This document shows positions 39,113 to 47,650 of a stretch of 64,000 nucleotides of DNA, in pieces; positions within the stretch are counted from its first letter, which is position 1, and the number at the start of each line of letters is the position of its first letter. Location of the stretch: NCBI RefSeq assembly GCF_038396755.1, contig NZ_CP149822.1, forward strand, positions 3,472,001 to 3,536,000. The letters run 5' to 3'. The notes beneath the pieces are model-generated. The model was given only the letters and a program-made list of their open reading frames with translations, was not told where the DNA came from and ran no database searches. Origin of the DNA: Chitinophaga pollutisoli. Lineage in GTDB: Bacteria; Bacteroidota; Bacteroidia; Chitinophagales; Chitinophagaceae. A program made the position numbers and the translations under genes.

Positions 39113-40000
39113 TTGCGGAAAATTCTGATCATCATCAACCGGAAAGCCGGCACCGACAGGGAAAAATCCCTCGGCGCCGCGATCGCACGGCAGCTGCCGG
39201 CCGACCACTTCCAGGTTGAAACCGCTTATCTCCAATATCTCGGCCATGGCGCCGACCTGGCCCGCGAAGCCGTGCAACGCGGCGTGGATACCGTGGTGGC
39301 CGTCGGCGGCGACGGGTCCATCAACGAAATCGCGCAGGGCTTGCTGGGCGCGCAAACCGCCCTCGCTATTGTACCCCTCGGCAGCGGCAACGGCCTGGCC
39401 CGCGCGCTCCACATCCCGCTGGACGTTGAAAAAGCCCTCGCCATCGTAGCCGCAGGCGTCAAAAAGCCCATGGATGCAGGCTATGCCAACGAGCACCTGT
39501 TCCTCAGCAATGCCGGCGTAGGATTCGACGCGGTAATCGCCGACCGTTTCCGGCACAGCAAAAAACGCGGCCTCGTCAATTACGCCCGACTCGTGATCGG
39601 CGGGTTCGCCCGCTACAAACCCGCTGTTTACAAGATACGGACAGACGGGAAAGAAGCCGAGGCCCCGGCGTTCCTCATGACGGTCGCCAACGGCAACCAA
39701 TTCGGGTACGACTTCAAGCTGGCGCCGCAAGCCAGTCTTTTCGACGGAGCCCTCGACGTTTGCCTGGTGCGTCCGCTCCGTTTCTGGGACCTGCTGCCGC
39801 TGAGCATCAGTTCGCTGCGGGGCAACATCGGGGAGAGCCGGTACATGCAGCATTTCACCGGGAAAGAAATAACCGTGGCGAGCCCCGACCTCTCCTGCCT
39901 GCAGGTAGATGGCGACGCGGTGCCGCTGACACAGGGAAAAACCGTTACTTTTAATGTAGTGCCCGGGGCGCTCCGCATGGTGGTGCCCGAAGGCCGCTAA
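39113..40000 (+). CDS. YegS/DgkB-family lipid kinase
   Basis: A 295-residue kinase of the diacylglycerol/sphingosine kinase fold. N-terminal NRKAG phosphate motif, the VGGDGSINEIAQGL glycine-rich loop near residues 62-75, and LGSGNGLARAL near 90-100. It phosphorylates a lipid hydroxyl; whether diacylglycerol or another lipid cannot be told. TTG 39113 is the start, giving the typical MRKILIIINRKAG N-terminus. Confidence 0.85.
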   Translation: MRKILIIINRKAGTDREKSLGAAIARQLPADHFQVETAYLQYLGHGADLAREAVQRGVDTVVAVGGDGSINEIAQGLLGAQTALAIVPLGSGNGLARALHIPLDVEKALAIVAAGVKKPMDAGYANEHLFLSNAGVGFDAVIADRFRHSKKRGLVNYARLVIGGFARYKPAVYKIRTDGKEAEAPAFLMTVANGNQFGYDFKLAPQASLFDGALDVCLVRPLRFWDLLPLSISSLRGNIGESRYMQHFTGKEITVASPDLSCLQVDGDAVPLTQGKTVTFNVVPGALRMVVPEGR

Positions 40001-40011
40001 AATTGTATGCC

Positions 40012-40344
40012 ATGAGCAAGAAAAAATCCGCCTCCAACGGGATCGTTTACTCCACAGATCCCAACTATTCGTATTCCGAAGAAACCCCGCAGGAGCGGGA
40101 CACGCTGGCGCCGGCCGAACAACGGCTCCGCGTGAAGCTGGACACGAAGCAGCGCGCCGGTAAAACGGTGACTGTAGTGGAAGGGTTTGTGGGCACGGAA
40201 GCCGACCTGGAAAAGCTCGGCAAGGAACTCAAAACGAAATGCGGCACCGGCGGCTCCGTGAAAGACGGCCTGGTGCTTATCCAGGGCGACTACCGCGATA
40301 AAGTGCTGCAATGGCTGAAAGGCTGGGGGTATAATGTGAAATGA
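40012..40344 (+). CDS. SUI1/eIF1-family translation factor
   Basis: A 110-residue protein with the eIF1/SUI1 fold in its C-terminal ~75 residues (KQRAGKTVTVVEGF ... CGTGGSVKDGLVLIQGDYRDKVLQWLKGWGY), as in E. coli YciH. Such bacterial proteins may influence start-codon selection but are not essential. ATG 40012 is chosen over TTG 40003. It follows the lipid kinase gene by 11 bases and ends before a terminator. Confidence 0.88.
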   Translation: MSKKKSASNGIVYSTDPNYSYSEETPQERDTLAPAEQRLRVKLDTKQRAGKTVTVVEGFVGTEADLEKLGKELKTKCGTGGSVKDGLVLIQGDYRDKVLQWLKGWGYNVK

Positions 40345-40369
40345 TTTCCGGAAATACCGGATGGAGAGA

Positions 40370-40398
40370 GGGCTGCGCCATATGGAGCAGCCCTTTTT
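40370..40398 (+). terminator. Rho-independent terminator after the SUI1-like gene
   Basis: GGGCTGC-G-CCA-TA-TGG-A-GCAGCCC with a T5 tail. It lies between the convergent SUI1-like and aldo/keto reductase genes. Confidence 0.88.
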
Positions 40399-40414
40399 GC
40401 TTTTTAGTCGTGTG

Positions 40415-41398
40415 TTATCTGTTCACCAGCTTCAAAGCTCCTTCGGAGTAGCGCTCCCCGGACACCTGGTAGCCGGAAAGGGTGTCTTCGATACGGGAGA
40501 CTTCCTCGGTAGTGAGGACGATGTCGGCGGCGGCGGCGTTTTCCTGGAGGTATTTGCGGCGTTTGGTGCCGGGTATGGGCGTGATGTCGTCGCCTTTGGC
40601 GAGGAGCCAGGCCAGGGCGAGTTGCGGCAGGGTGACGTGTTTGCTGGCCGCAATGTCTTCCAGGGCGCTGACAATCCGGAGGTTTTGCTCGAACGCTTCC
40701 CGCTGGAAGCGGGGCAGGTTGCGGCGGAAGTCAGTGGCGTCGAGTTCGTCGACGTTGCGCAGGTCGGAAGTGAGGGCCCCCCGGCCGAGCGGGCTGTATG
40801 GTACGATGCCGATTCCCAGTTCGCGGCAGGCGGGGATGATGTCGGCTTCGATGTCGCGGACGAAAAGGGAATATTCGCTTTGCAGCGCAGCAATGGGGTG
40901 CACCGCGGCAGCTTTTCGGATGGAAGCAGCGGAGGCCTCCGACAAGCCGAGGTACCGCACTTTCCCTTCCTTCACCAGGTCGGCCATGGCGCCAACGGTT
41001 TCTTCGATGGGCACTTTATCGTCGACCCGGTGGGCGTAGTAAAGATCGATTACGTCGGTTCCGAGCCGTTTCAGCGAAGCTTCGCAGGCTTGTTTGAGGT
41101 ACGCGGGGGAACCGTCGAAGTAAGTGGTGTTATCGTCGCGGTAACGGAAGCCGAATTTGGTGGCGAGGAAAACGTCTTTACGGCGGGTGGCCAGTACTTC
41201 CGAGAGTTGTTTTTCGTTGAGGCCCTGGCCGTACATATCGGCGGTGTCCCAAAAGTTGATGCCGAGGTCGAGCGAAAGCTCGAGCGTGGCGCGGGATTCG
41301 GCATCGTCGCGCTGGCCGTAGGCGAAGGCCATGCCCATGCAACCGAGGCCGATTGCGGAAACTTTTTCGCCGGTGTTGCCCAGAGTTCTGTATTGCAT
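40415..41398 (-). CDS. Aldo/keto reductase
   Basis: A 327-residue NADPH-dependent oxidoreductase with the (beta/alpha)8 aldo/keto reductase fold. The catalytic tetrad Asp-Tyr-Lys-His is visible: DTADMYG, ATKFGFR and YYAHRVD. The family subtype resembles the yakC/AKR13 group that reduces aldehydes and ketones. The substrate cannot be assigned. It is the only gene transcribed from the long gap upstream. Confidence 0.9.
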   Translation of the reverse strand: MQYRTLGNTGEKVSAIGLGCMGMAFAYGQRDDAESRATLELSLDLGINFWDTADMYGQGLNEKQLSEVLATRRKDVFLATKFGFRYRDDNTTYFDGSPAYLKQACEASLKRLGTDVIDLYYAHRVDDKVPIEETVGAMADLVKEGKVRYLGLSEASAASIRKAAAVHPIAALQSEYSLFVRDIEADIIPACRELGIGIVPYSPLGRGALTSDLRNVDELDATDFRRNLPRFQREAFEQNLRIVSALEDIAASKHVTLPQLALAWLLAKGDDITPIPGTKRRKYLQENAAAADIVLTTEEVSRIEDTLSGYQVSGERYSEGALKLVNR

Positions 41399-41520
41399 GT
41401 TCGAATAGGTTTTTATTGGATAACAAATCTACGTTGCTGACGCGGGGGAGATTGCAATCATCAAACGGTTCCTTACAAATATCCAATAAACGGAGAAGCG
41501 GCGGAAAGGTTTAGTACGGT

Positions 41521-41543
41521 TACAGTACGGTATCCCTACTGTA
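41521..41543. repeat. Inverted repeat TACAGTA-N9-TACTGTA
   Basis: Perfect 7-bp arms, flanked by short direct repeats (AGTACGGT twice, ATCCCTACT twice). Operator-like, about 125 bases before the aldo/keto reductase start. Confidence 0.45.
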
Positions 41544-41572
41544 TCCCTACTAGGCCTGTGCTGATGACTAGT

Positions 41573-41641
41573 CCTGAAATAGCGATACACATTTTACAAA
41601 ATCCCGCGGCGGGTTATACGGATTCGCCCTGATATAGCGAT
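41573..41641. repeat. Direct repeats CCTGAAATAGCGAT / CCTGATATAGCGAT
   Basis: Two 14-base copies (41573-41586, 41628-41641) differ by one base, 55 bases apart. The reverse complement of TATAGCGA also occurs at 41714-41721. Function unknown. Confidence 0.4.
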
Positions 41642-41960
41642 TTGCAAACACGGATCCTTAGCGTGCCCGCTTCTCCGGAAACCCGTTTACAACAGTTGTT
41701 GGAGCGCATTAATTCGCTATACATCGTTGATAATCATTAATAGATATGCTTCCGGTTGCGCGGGTTCGCTGCGCCTTGATAATATTGTTGCGATCGGTTT
41801 GCAAGGAATTGCAGCAAATGTTGCAATATTTAATTTGGATAAGCCGAAAAGAAGTTCCATCTTGTAAACCTCCATTTATCGACCAAAATCATGGGCTCAG
41901 ACCCGTGGCTGGCATTTTTGGAGAAGATACCGCGTTTGTCTTTACAAATTCCACTTCTCC

Positions 41961-41986
41961 AAAAAGCCAGTTTTTACTGGCTTTTT
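41961..41986 (-). terminator. Symmetric terminator downstream of birA
   Basis: AAAAAGCCAG, loop TTTTTA, CTGGCTTTTT. On the minus strand it ends birA 7 bases after its stop codon; the same hairpin would also work on the plus strand. Confidence 0.85.
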
Positions 41987-41992
41987 CCAGTT

Positions 41993-42733
41993 TTACCGGG
42001 TGAAAACGAATTCCACTTCCCCGAATCCCAGTTCCAGTATTTCTTTATTCTTTTCCAGGCACAGGCGGCCGTCGGGTAGTACGTCGCGGATGACGCCCTG
42101 GAATACTTCGCCGTTGATGCGGTAAAGCGCAGGTTCTTCCATGCGGTAAAGGTGCGATTTATAGTCCGTAAGCATGGCGGGGTAGGTGTCGGGGCTGAGT
42201 TGCTGATAGCGTTTGTCGAGATGGCGGCAGAGGTCTTGCGCGAGCTCGATGGTATCCCATTCGCGTCCTGTGATCTGGCGGAGGGAAACGGGGTTTTGCA
42301 GTTCATCGGGGAAGCGGGGCGTGTTGATGTTGAGGCCCACCCCCACTATGGCATATTGCCAGACGCTTCCGCGCAAAACGTTCTCGATAAGTATACCCCC
42401 TGCCTTTCTGTCACGCCAGTAAATATCATTACTCCATTTGATGCGGGATTCGTCGCCGGCGTATTTGCAGAAGAAGTCAAAGGCGCCGAGCGCGACGGCC
42501 ACGCTGAGCATGAATTGCTGATGCAGGCCCAGGGCGGGTTGGAGGACGGTGGAGAGCATGATGTTTTCTCCGGGTTCGGAACGCCACTGTTTGCCGCGCT
42601 GCCCTTTCCCTGCGGTCTGCTCCATGGCGAACCACGTGGAACCCGCGGTTACGGGGCCTTCAGACACCCGGGCCATGGCATAGTTATTGGTGCTGTCTAC
42701 CGTATTGAGCACGTGAAACGGAAAGCCTATCAC
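41993..42733 (-). CDS. birA: Biotin--[acetyl-CoA-carboxylase] ligase
   Basis: BirA attaches biotin to the carboxyl carrier protein of acetyl-CoA carboxylase via biotinyl-AMP. 246 residues, the monofunctional length without an N-terminal DNA-binding domain, so it should not repress transcription. The adenylate loop is seen as QTAGKGQRGKQW, then IKWSNDIYW and KAGGILIE. GTG 42733 is the start; no ATG exists in frame at this end. Confidence 0.92.
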   Translation of the reverse strand: MIGFPFHVLNTVDSTNNYAMARVSEGPVTAGSTWFAMEQTAGKGQRGKQWRSEPGENIMLSTVLQPALGLHQQFMLSVAVALGAFDFFCKYAGDESRIKWSNDIYWRDRKAGGILIENVLRGSVWQYAIVGVGLNINTPRFPDELQNPVSLRQITGREWDTIELAQDLCRHLDKRYQQLSPDTYPAMLTDYKSHLYRMEEPALYRINGEVFQGVIRDVLPDGRLCLEKNKEILELGFGEVEFVFTR

Positions 42734-42844
42734 AAATCCTGATTTAACTGTAAAATGAGCAAATTACCATCATTTTAACAATATTTTACCGGCTCATCCG
42801 TCTTCCAGCATATAGACCGGCGTTATATTTTGGCCCCGGTTTAG

Positions 42845-42852
42845 TAATTTTG
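42845..42852 (+). promoter_or_regulatory. Candidate -7 box TAATTTTG for the rsfS-ftsH operon
   Basis: Fits TAnnTTTG, 36 bases before rsfS, in the divergent gap with birA. No clear -33 element. Confidence 0.4.
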
Positions 42853-42888
42853 AAGATTAAAGACTATTTTTAACAAAAACAGTACTTA

Positions 42889-43293
42889 TTGGCACCCTTG
42901 ACCATACTGAACAGCAGGAAAAAGGCGGTAACCCGCGTTAACAGAAACAGCAAGATTTTTACTTCCATCATAAAGGCCATACAGGAGAAAAAAGGGGAAA
43001 ACATCGTTTCCCTTGATCTAAGAAAGATTCCTGAAGCGGTAGCTGATTTCTTTATCATTTGTGAGGCCAATTCCAGTAACCAAGTTAAGGCTATAGCGGA
43101 TTTTGTGGAGGAGGAAGTGAAGAAAAACACGGACGAATCCGCGTACAAACACGAAGGGTTCACGGCTCAGCAGTGGATCCTGGTGGATTATGTTAACATA
43201 GTAGTGCATATTTTCATCCCCGAAACCCGCAAATTCTACAGCCTGGAAGAAATGTGGAGCGATGCGGAACGCATGGAACACCTCGATCACTGA
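42889..43293 (+). CDS. rsfS: Ribosome silencing factor RsfS
   Basis: RsfS binds uL14 and blocks joining of the ribosomal subunits, lowering translation in starvation. 134 residues with the family core FIICEANSSNQVKAIADFVEEEV, WILVDYVNIVVHIF and FYSLEEMWSDAE. The start is TTG 42889 or TTG 42898. It begins the plus-strand run rsfS-ftsH-lutC, an arrangement common in Bacteroidota. Confidence 0.93.
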   Translation: MAPLTILNSRKKAVTRVNRNSKIFTSIIKAIQEKKGENIVSLDLRKIPEAVADFFIICEANSSNQVKAIADFVEEEVKKNTDESAYKHEGFTAQQWILVDYVNIVVHIFIPETRKFYSLEEMWSDAERMEHLDH

Positions 43294-43361
43294 ACAAAAC
43301 CTCCGGTTTTGTATTAATTACTTATAAAAGACAACTCTCATTCGTAAAGGAGCGAACGATC

Positions 43362-45404
43362 ATGGAAAAAGGAGGCAATAACTATAGCAAGGGATCGGAT
43401 AAGACACCGAAGAAAGGACCAAAGTTCAACATCTACTGGGTGTACGCCTTCATCGGCATTGCCCTGCTGGCCATGAATTTTGTACTGCCGTTCTCCAGTC
43501 AACCCAAAGAACTGTCCGGTTTCAAAGAATTCCAGCAACGCTTTCTCCGCACCGGCGACGTAGAAAAGCTGGTGGTGGTGAACAAAGCGCTGGTGGAAGT
43601 ATACATCAAGAAAGAACGCCTGAGCCAGCCCCAATACTCTGAAGTAGCCAAAGGCAAACTCGGCGCCCAGAACCCCGGCCCGCATTACCAGTTCACCATC
43701 GGAAGCGTGGAAAGCTTCCAGAAGGAGCTCGACCGCGCGCAGGACGGCATGCCGCTGGCCGATCAGATGAACGTATCCTACGTTCCCCGGACGGCCTGGT
43801 TCGAACCTCTCATGCAAATACTGCTGCCCATCCTCCTGCTTATCGGCATGTGGGTGCTGCTCATGCGTAAAATGGGCGGCCCCTCCGGCGGAAGCGGCGG
43901 ACCCGGCGGTATTTTCAATATCGGCAAATCCAAAGCCACCCTCTTCGATAAAGGCACCCGCGTTAACATCACCTTCAATGATGTTGCCGGCCTCGACGAA
44001 GCCAAAGTGGAAGTGATGGAAATCGTGGATTTCCTCAAGAACCCGAAGAAGTACACCGCGCTCGGTGGTAAAATCCCGAAAGGAGCCCTCCTCGTAGGCC
44101 CTCCCGGTACAGGTAAAACCCTCCTGGCCAAAGCCATGGCCGGCGAAGCGCAAGTGCCCTTCTTCTCCATGTCCGGCTCCGACTTCGTGGAACTGTTCGT
44201 TGGCGTAGGCGCTTCCCGCGTTCGCGACCTCTTCAAACAAGCCCGCGAAAAAGCCCCCTGTATCATCTTCATCGACGAAATCGACGCCATCGGCCGCGCC
44301 CGGGGCAAGAATGTCATGATGTCCAACGATGAGCGGGAGAATACCCTCAACCAGCTCCTCGTGGAAATGGACGGCTTCGGGACCGACAGCGGCATCATCA
44401 TCCTCGCCGCCACGAACCGGCCCGACGTGCTGGACAGCGCCCTGCTGCGCCCCGGCCGTTTCGACCGCCAGATCTCCATCGACAAACCCGATCTCTTCGG
44501 CCGTGAACATATCTTCAACGTACACCTGAAGCCCATCAAGACGTCGCCCAACCTCGACATCAAGAAGCTCGCTTCCATGACCCCCGGCTTCGCCGGTGCG
44601 GACATCGCCAACGTATGTAACGAAGCCGCCCTCATCGCCGCCCGTAAAGGGAAGAACGAAGTGGAAATGGAAGACTTCAACGATGCCATCGACCGTGTGA
44701 TCGGCGGCCTCGAAAAGAAAAACAAAATCATCTCTCCGGAAGAGAAAGAAGTAATCGCCTACCACGAAGCCGGGCATGCCATATGCGGCTGGTACCTCGA
44801 ACACGCCAACCCGCTCGTGAAAGTGACTATCGTTCCCCGTGGCGTTGCCGCCCTCGGATACGCACAGTATCTCCCGAAAGAACAATATCTCTACAACACC
44901 GAACAACTGATGGACGATATCTGCATGACCCTCGGCGGCCGCGCGGTAGAAGATATCGTGTTCGGAAAGATCTCCACCGGCGCGCAAAACGACCTGCAGG
45001 TGATCACCCGGATGGCTTATGCCATGGTGACCGTCTACGGTATGAACGACAAGGTGGGCAACGTTTCCTTCTACGATCCGAACAACGAACAGTCGTTCAC
45101 CAAACCGTACTCCGAGGAAACCGCGAAAATGATCGACGACGAGGTACGTATCCTCATCGACAAAGCGTACCAGCGCACCAAAGGCCTGCTGACCGACAAG
45201 CTGCCCCAGGTGAAACTGCTGGCGGAAGAACTGCTGAAAAAAGAAGTGCTGTATAAAGACGACCTCGAACGCCTCATCGGCAAACGGCCGTACGACGCAC
45301 ATAAAGAACATATCCCGACAAAGGCAGGTATTGGTGTAGAAGGCGTTCATCCTTCCGATATCATCAATCCTTCTCCGGCTAACGTAACAACAGACCAGGA
45401 CTAA
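43362..45404 (+). CDS. ftsH: ATP-dependent zinc metalloprotease FtsH
   Basis: FtsH is the membrane AAA protease that degrades misfolded and regulatory membrane proteins. 680 residues: transmembrane helix 1 (about 24-42), a small periplasmic domain, helix 2 (about 148-167), AAA domain with Walker A GPPGTGKT and Walker [10 protein letters not shown], and the zinc protease motif HEAGH near 468. ATG 43362 is preceded by AAAGGAG (43346-43352), an unusually clear ribosome-binding site here; the frame open from 43254 overlaps rsfS and is not used. Confidence 0.97.
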   Translation: MEKGGNNYSKGSDKTPKKGPKFNIYWVYAFIGIALLAMNFVLPFSSQPKELSGFKEFQQRFLRTGDVEKLVVVNKALVEVYIKKERLSQPQYSEVAKGKLGAQNPGPHYQFTIGSVESFQKELDRAQDGMPLADQMNVSYVPRTAWFEPLMQILLPILLLIGMWVLLMRKMGGPSGGSGGPGGIFNIGKSKATLFDKGTRVNITFNDVAGLDEAKVEVMEIVDFLKNPKKYTALGGKIPKGALLVGPPGTGKTLLAKAMAGEAQVPFFSMSGSDFVELFVGVGASRVRDLFKQAREKAPCIIFIDEIDAIGRARGKNVMMSNDERENTLNQLLVEMDGFGTDSGIIILAATNRPDVLDSALLRPGRFDRQISIDKPDLFGREHIFNVHLKPIKTSPNLDIKKLASMTPGFAGADIANVCNEAALIAARKGKNEVEMEDFNDAIDRVIGGLEKKNKIISPEEKEVIAYHEAGHAICGWYLEHANPLVKVTIVPRGVAALGYAQYLPKEQYLYNTEQLMDDICMTLGGRAVEDIVFGKISTGAQNDLQVITRMAYAMVTVYGMNDKVGNVSFYDPNNEQSFTKPYSEETAKMIDDEVRILIDKAYQRTKGLLTDKLPQVKLLAEELLKKEVLYKDDLERLIGKRPYDAHKEHIPTKAGIGVEGVHPSDIINPSPANVTTDQD

Positions 45405-45409
45405 GTACC

Positions 45410-46045
45410 ATGAAAGTATCTCCCGCCAAAGAAAACATCCTGAAAAGGGTCCGCAACGCGCTCAGCCAGCCCGTACAGCTCCCGTTCCCTCATGCGGAAG
45501 GCAATAATTCCGTATTCGAAACGGAGCACGAAGGCCTCGAACTGAAGTTCGCGGAAGAGTTTTCCAAATTGCAGGGCAAATTCATCTTCTGCTCTTCCCG
45601 GGAAGAACTGGCGGACAATCTCCAGTCGCTCGTGGAAAACAAGGAGTGGAAACACATTCATTGCAAAACGCCGGGTGTGGAAGCCATCCTCCAGCCGTTC
45701 AACCCCGCTTACCTCAACGTAGGCGATATGACGGAAATGGACGCGGCCATCACCGATTGCGAAATGCTCGTGGCCCGCACGGGTTCCATCGTGATGAGCG
45801 CGGCGCAGCCTTCGGGCAGGGCCCTGCCCGTGTTCGCCCCCGTTCACCTGGTGGTGGCATTCTCCCACCAGCTCGTGTTCGACGTGAAAGATGGCATCCA
45901 GCGCCTGAAAGAGAAATACCAGGGAAATCTTCCCTCCATGATCTCTTTCGCCACCGGCCCCAGCCGTACCGCCGATATCGAGAAAACACTTGTAGTAGGG
46001 GTGCATGGGCCGAAGGAAGTGTATGTTTTCCTTCTCGATGAATAA
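45410..46045 (+). CDS. LUD-domain (LutC/YkgG-like) protein
   Basis: A 211-residue LUD-domain protein with the LutC hallmark MISFATGPSRTADIEKTLVVGVHGP near the C-terminus. LutC is one of three subunits for lactate oxidation; lutA and lutB are absent here, so a lactate role is unlikely. It starts 5 bases after ftsH, and the ftsH-LUD pairing is common in Bacteroidota, suggesting an as yet undefined link. Confidence 0.87.
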   Translation: MKVSPAKENILKRVRNALSQPVQLPFPHAEGNNSVFETEHEGLELKFAEEFSKLQGKFIFCSSREELADNLQSLVENKEWKHIHCKTPGVEAILQPFNPAYLNVGDMTEMDAAITDCEMLVARTGSIVMSAAQPSGRALPVFAPVHLVVAFSHQLVFDVKDGIQRLKEKYQGNLPSMISFATGPSRTADIEKTLVVGVHGPKEVYVFLLDE

Positions 46046-46073
46046 CTACTTCACATACAATAGATAACGATAC

Positions 46074-46115
46074 ATGTAAAATGCAAAAGGAATTCATCAC
46101 TTTTGCATTTTACAT
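46074..46115. repeat. Perfect 16-bp inverted repeat between lutC-like gene and lpxH
   Basis: ATGTAAAATGCAAAAG and its exact reverse complement CTTTTGCATTTTACAT flank a 10-base spacer containing GAATTC. There is no T tract after it. It may be an operator, an RNA hairpin, or a terminator of the upstream operon. It ends 13 bases before the lpxH start. Confidence 0.75.
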
Positions 46116-46128
46116 TTCACACCGAACC

Positions 46129-46902
46129 ATGAACATTCATCTGCCGCCCGGCAAACGTGTATACTTCGCCTCTGATTTTCACCTCGGCGCCCCCGATATG
46201 GCCCGCAGCCGCCAGCGGGAAAAGCTGATCGTGCAGTGGCTCGACGACGCTTCCCGCGATGCGCAGCACATCTTCCTCGTCGGCGATATCTTCGATTTCT
46301 GGTTCGAATACAAACATGTGGTTCCGAAAGGTTACACCCGCCTCCTCGGCAAGCTCGCCGAACTGCGCGACAAAGGCATCGGGATCACCGTCTTCATCGG
46401 CAACCACGACATGTGGATGGACGGATACTTTGAGCAGGAACTGGAAATTCCTGTTTACTTCGAGCCGCGCCAGTACGAGATCGGCGGCAAGAAATTCTAT
46501 ATCGGTCATGGCGACGGGCTGGGCCCCGGCGATCACGGGTACAAGTTCCTGAAGAAAATCTTCCGCAATCCTGTTTGCCGCTTCCTGTTTTCGTGCATTC
46601 CGCCGAACTGGGGCATCTCCATGGCCAACTACTGGAGCCGCAAGAGCCGCGCCGCCACCGGCGAAAAGCTGGAAACCTTCCTCGGGGAAAATGAGGAATG
46701 GCTGGCGATCTATTCACGCGAAATTTTACAAAAAGAGCATTTCGATTACTTCATCTTCGGCCACCGCCACCTGCCGCTCGATCTGAAGCTGGCGGATCAT
46801 TCGCGCTACATCAACCTGGGCGACTGGCTGAATTACCATTCCTACGCCGTGTTCGACGGCACAACTACCGAACTGAAATATTACAAAACGGAAGAAGCCT
46901 AA
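46129..46902 (+). CDS. lpxH: UDP-2,3-diacylglucosamine diphosphatase, LpxH type
   Basis: LpxH hydrolyses UDP-2,3-diacylglucosamine to lipid X in lipid A synthesis. 257 residues of the calcineurin-like phosphoesterase fold with metal motifs DFHLGAP, GDIFDFWFE, GNHDMW, GHGDG and GHRH. ATG 46129 is used; the frame open from 46081 starts inside the inverted repeat. Its stop codon overlaps that of convergent recO by 4 bases. Confidence 0.88.
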   Translation: MNIHLPPGKRVYFASDFHLGAPDMARSRQREKLIVQWLDDASRDAQHIFLVGDIFDFWFEYKHVVPKGYTRLLGKLAELRDKGIGITVFIGNHDMWMDGYFEQELEIPVYFEPRQYEIGGKKFYIGHGDGLGPGDHGYKFLKKIFRNPVCRFLFSCIPPNWGISMANYWSRKSRAATGEKLETFLGENEEWLAIYSREILQKEHFDYFIFGHRHLPLDLKLADHSRYINLGDWLNYHSYAVFDGTTTELKYYKTEEA

Positions 46903-47633
46903 CCGAGTATTTCGTGCAGGATGGGCGGACTGTGCAGTTCCTTGAAATCGGGGAGGTGCAGCTTGTAGAAATCCAGGTACGCGTACAGCAGGTTGCGCCG
47001 GCGCTCCTTGTTCATGAGCACATGCTCCAGATCGGGGATGTGGTGGATGTTCTGTAGCCTGTCGGTGAGCTGGCTGTTGGCTTCGTCGAGATAATTGGTG
47101 TGGTGCGGGGGAAGGTCGACATAAGTACCTTCCGCGAGGTCGAGGTAAGGCGTGTACTCCGAGTAATGCCCCGCGAAGTGGAACCCGAGATGCGCGGCAA
47201 AGCGCAAGGTGAAGAAAAGCGGGAGGTTGGCGGCTACGGCGGTGTTCTCGGTATCGAGGGCGCGGAATACCTTTTCGGTGAAGTGGTACAGTTCGGGATC
47301 GGGCTCCGGCTGCTTGAGGGATTTCTGCAATAATTCGATGAGATACAGCGCCACCGTGTTTTTCACGATGTTCACGTGCATAGTCGTGTAAATATGTCCC
47401 GGTTTGAATTCTGAAATCCGCTGGATGTTTTTCTGTTCGTGATGATACACCACCAAATCGAGGATGTTGCCTGGCTGGAGGATGTTGCCCTTGGCCGCTT
47501 TCGGGCGGGATGAGCGCACGCCGTTCACGATATAGGACTGAATCCCGAACAGTTCCGTGAAGATGCTCAGGATCACGCTGGTGTCTCCATATTTGACGGT
47601 GCGGAGCACGATGCCCGGTGTTTTATGCAGCAT
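46899..47633 (-). CDS. recO: DNA repair protein RecO
   Basis: RecO loads RecA onto SSB-coated DNA with RecR in the RecFOR pathway. 244 residues: an N-terminal OB fold (about 1-80, GIVLRTVKYGDTSVILSIFTE) and a helical domain. The four-cysteine zinc motif of some RecO proteins is not seen, as in other Bacteroidota. It lies 17 bases after the porZ-like gene and is co-transcribed with it. Confidence 0.92.
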   Translation of the reverse strand: MLHKTPGIVLRTVKYGDTSVILSIFTELFGIQSYIVNGVRSSRPKAAKGNILQPGNILDLVVYHHEQKNIQRISEFKPGHIYTTMHVNIVKNTVALYLIELLQKSLKQPEPDPELYHFTEKVFRALDTENTAVAANLPLFFTLRFAAHLGFHFAGHYSEYTPYLDLAEGTYVDLPPHHTNYLDEANSQLTDRLQNIHHIPDLEHVLMNKERRRNLLYAYLDFYKLHLPDFKELHSPPILHEILG

Positions 47634-47650
47634 GCCGCAAAAATCGGTTA

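Larger units (their letters stand above)
41399..41992. other. Long intergenic region upstream of the aldo/keto reductase
   Basis: 594 bases without a credible gene. It contains an inverted repeat (41521-41543), a pair of CCTGAWATAGCGAT direct repeats with a further inverted half, and the birA terminator (41961-41986). The repeats lie 120-320 bases before the reductase start. Confidence 0.6.

Noticed and set aside
45410..46045. Lactate utilisation locus
   Set aside because: Only the LutC-like subunit is present; lutA and lutB are missing and the context is ftsH.
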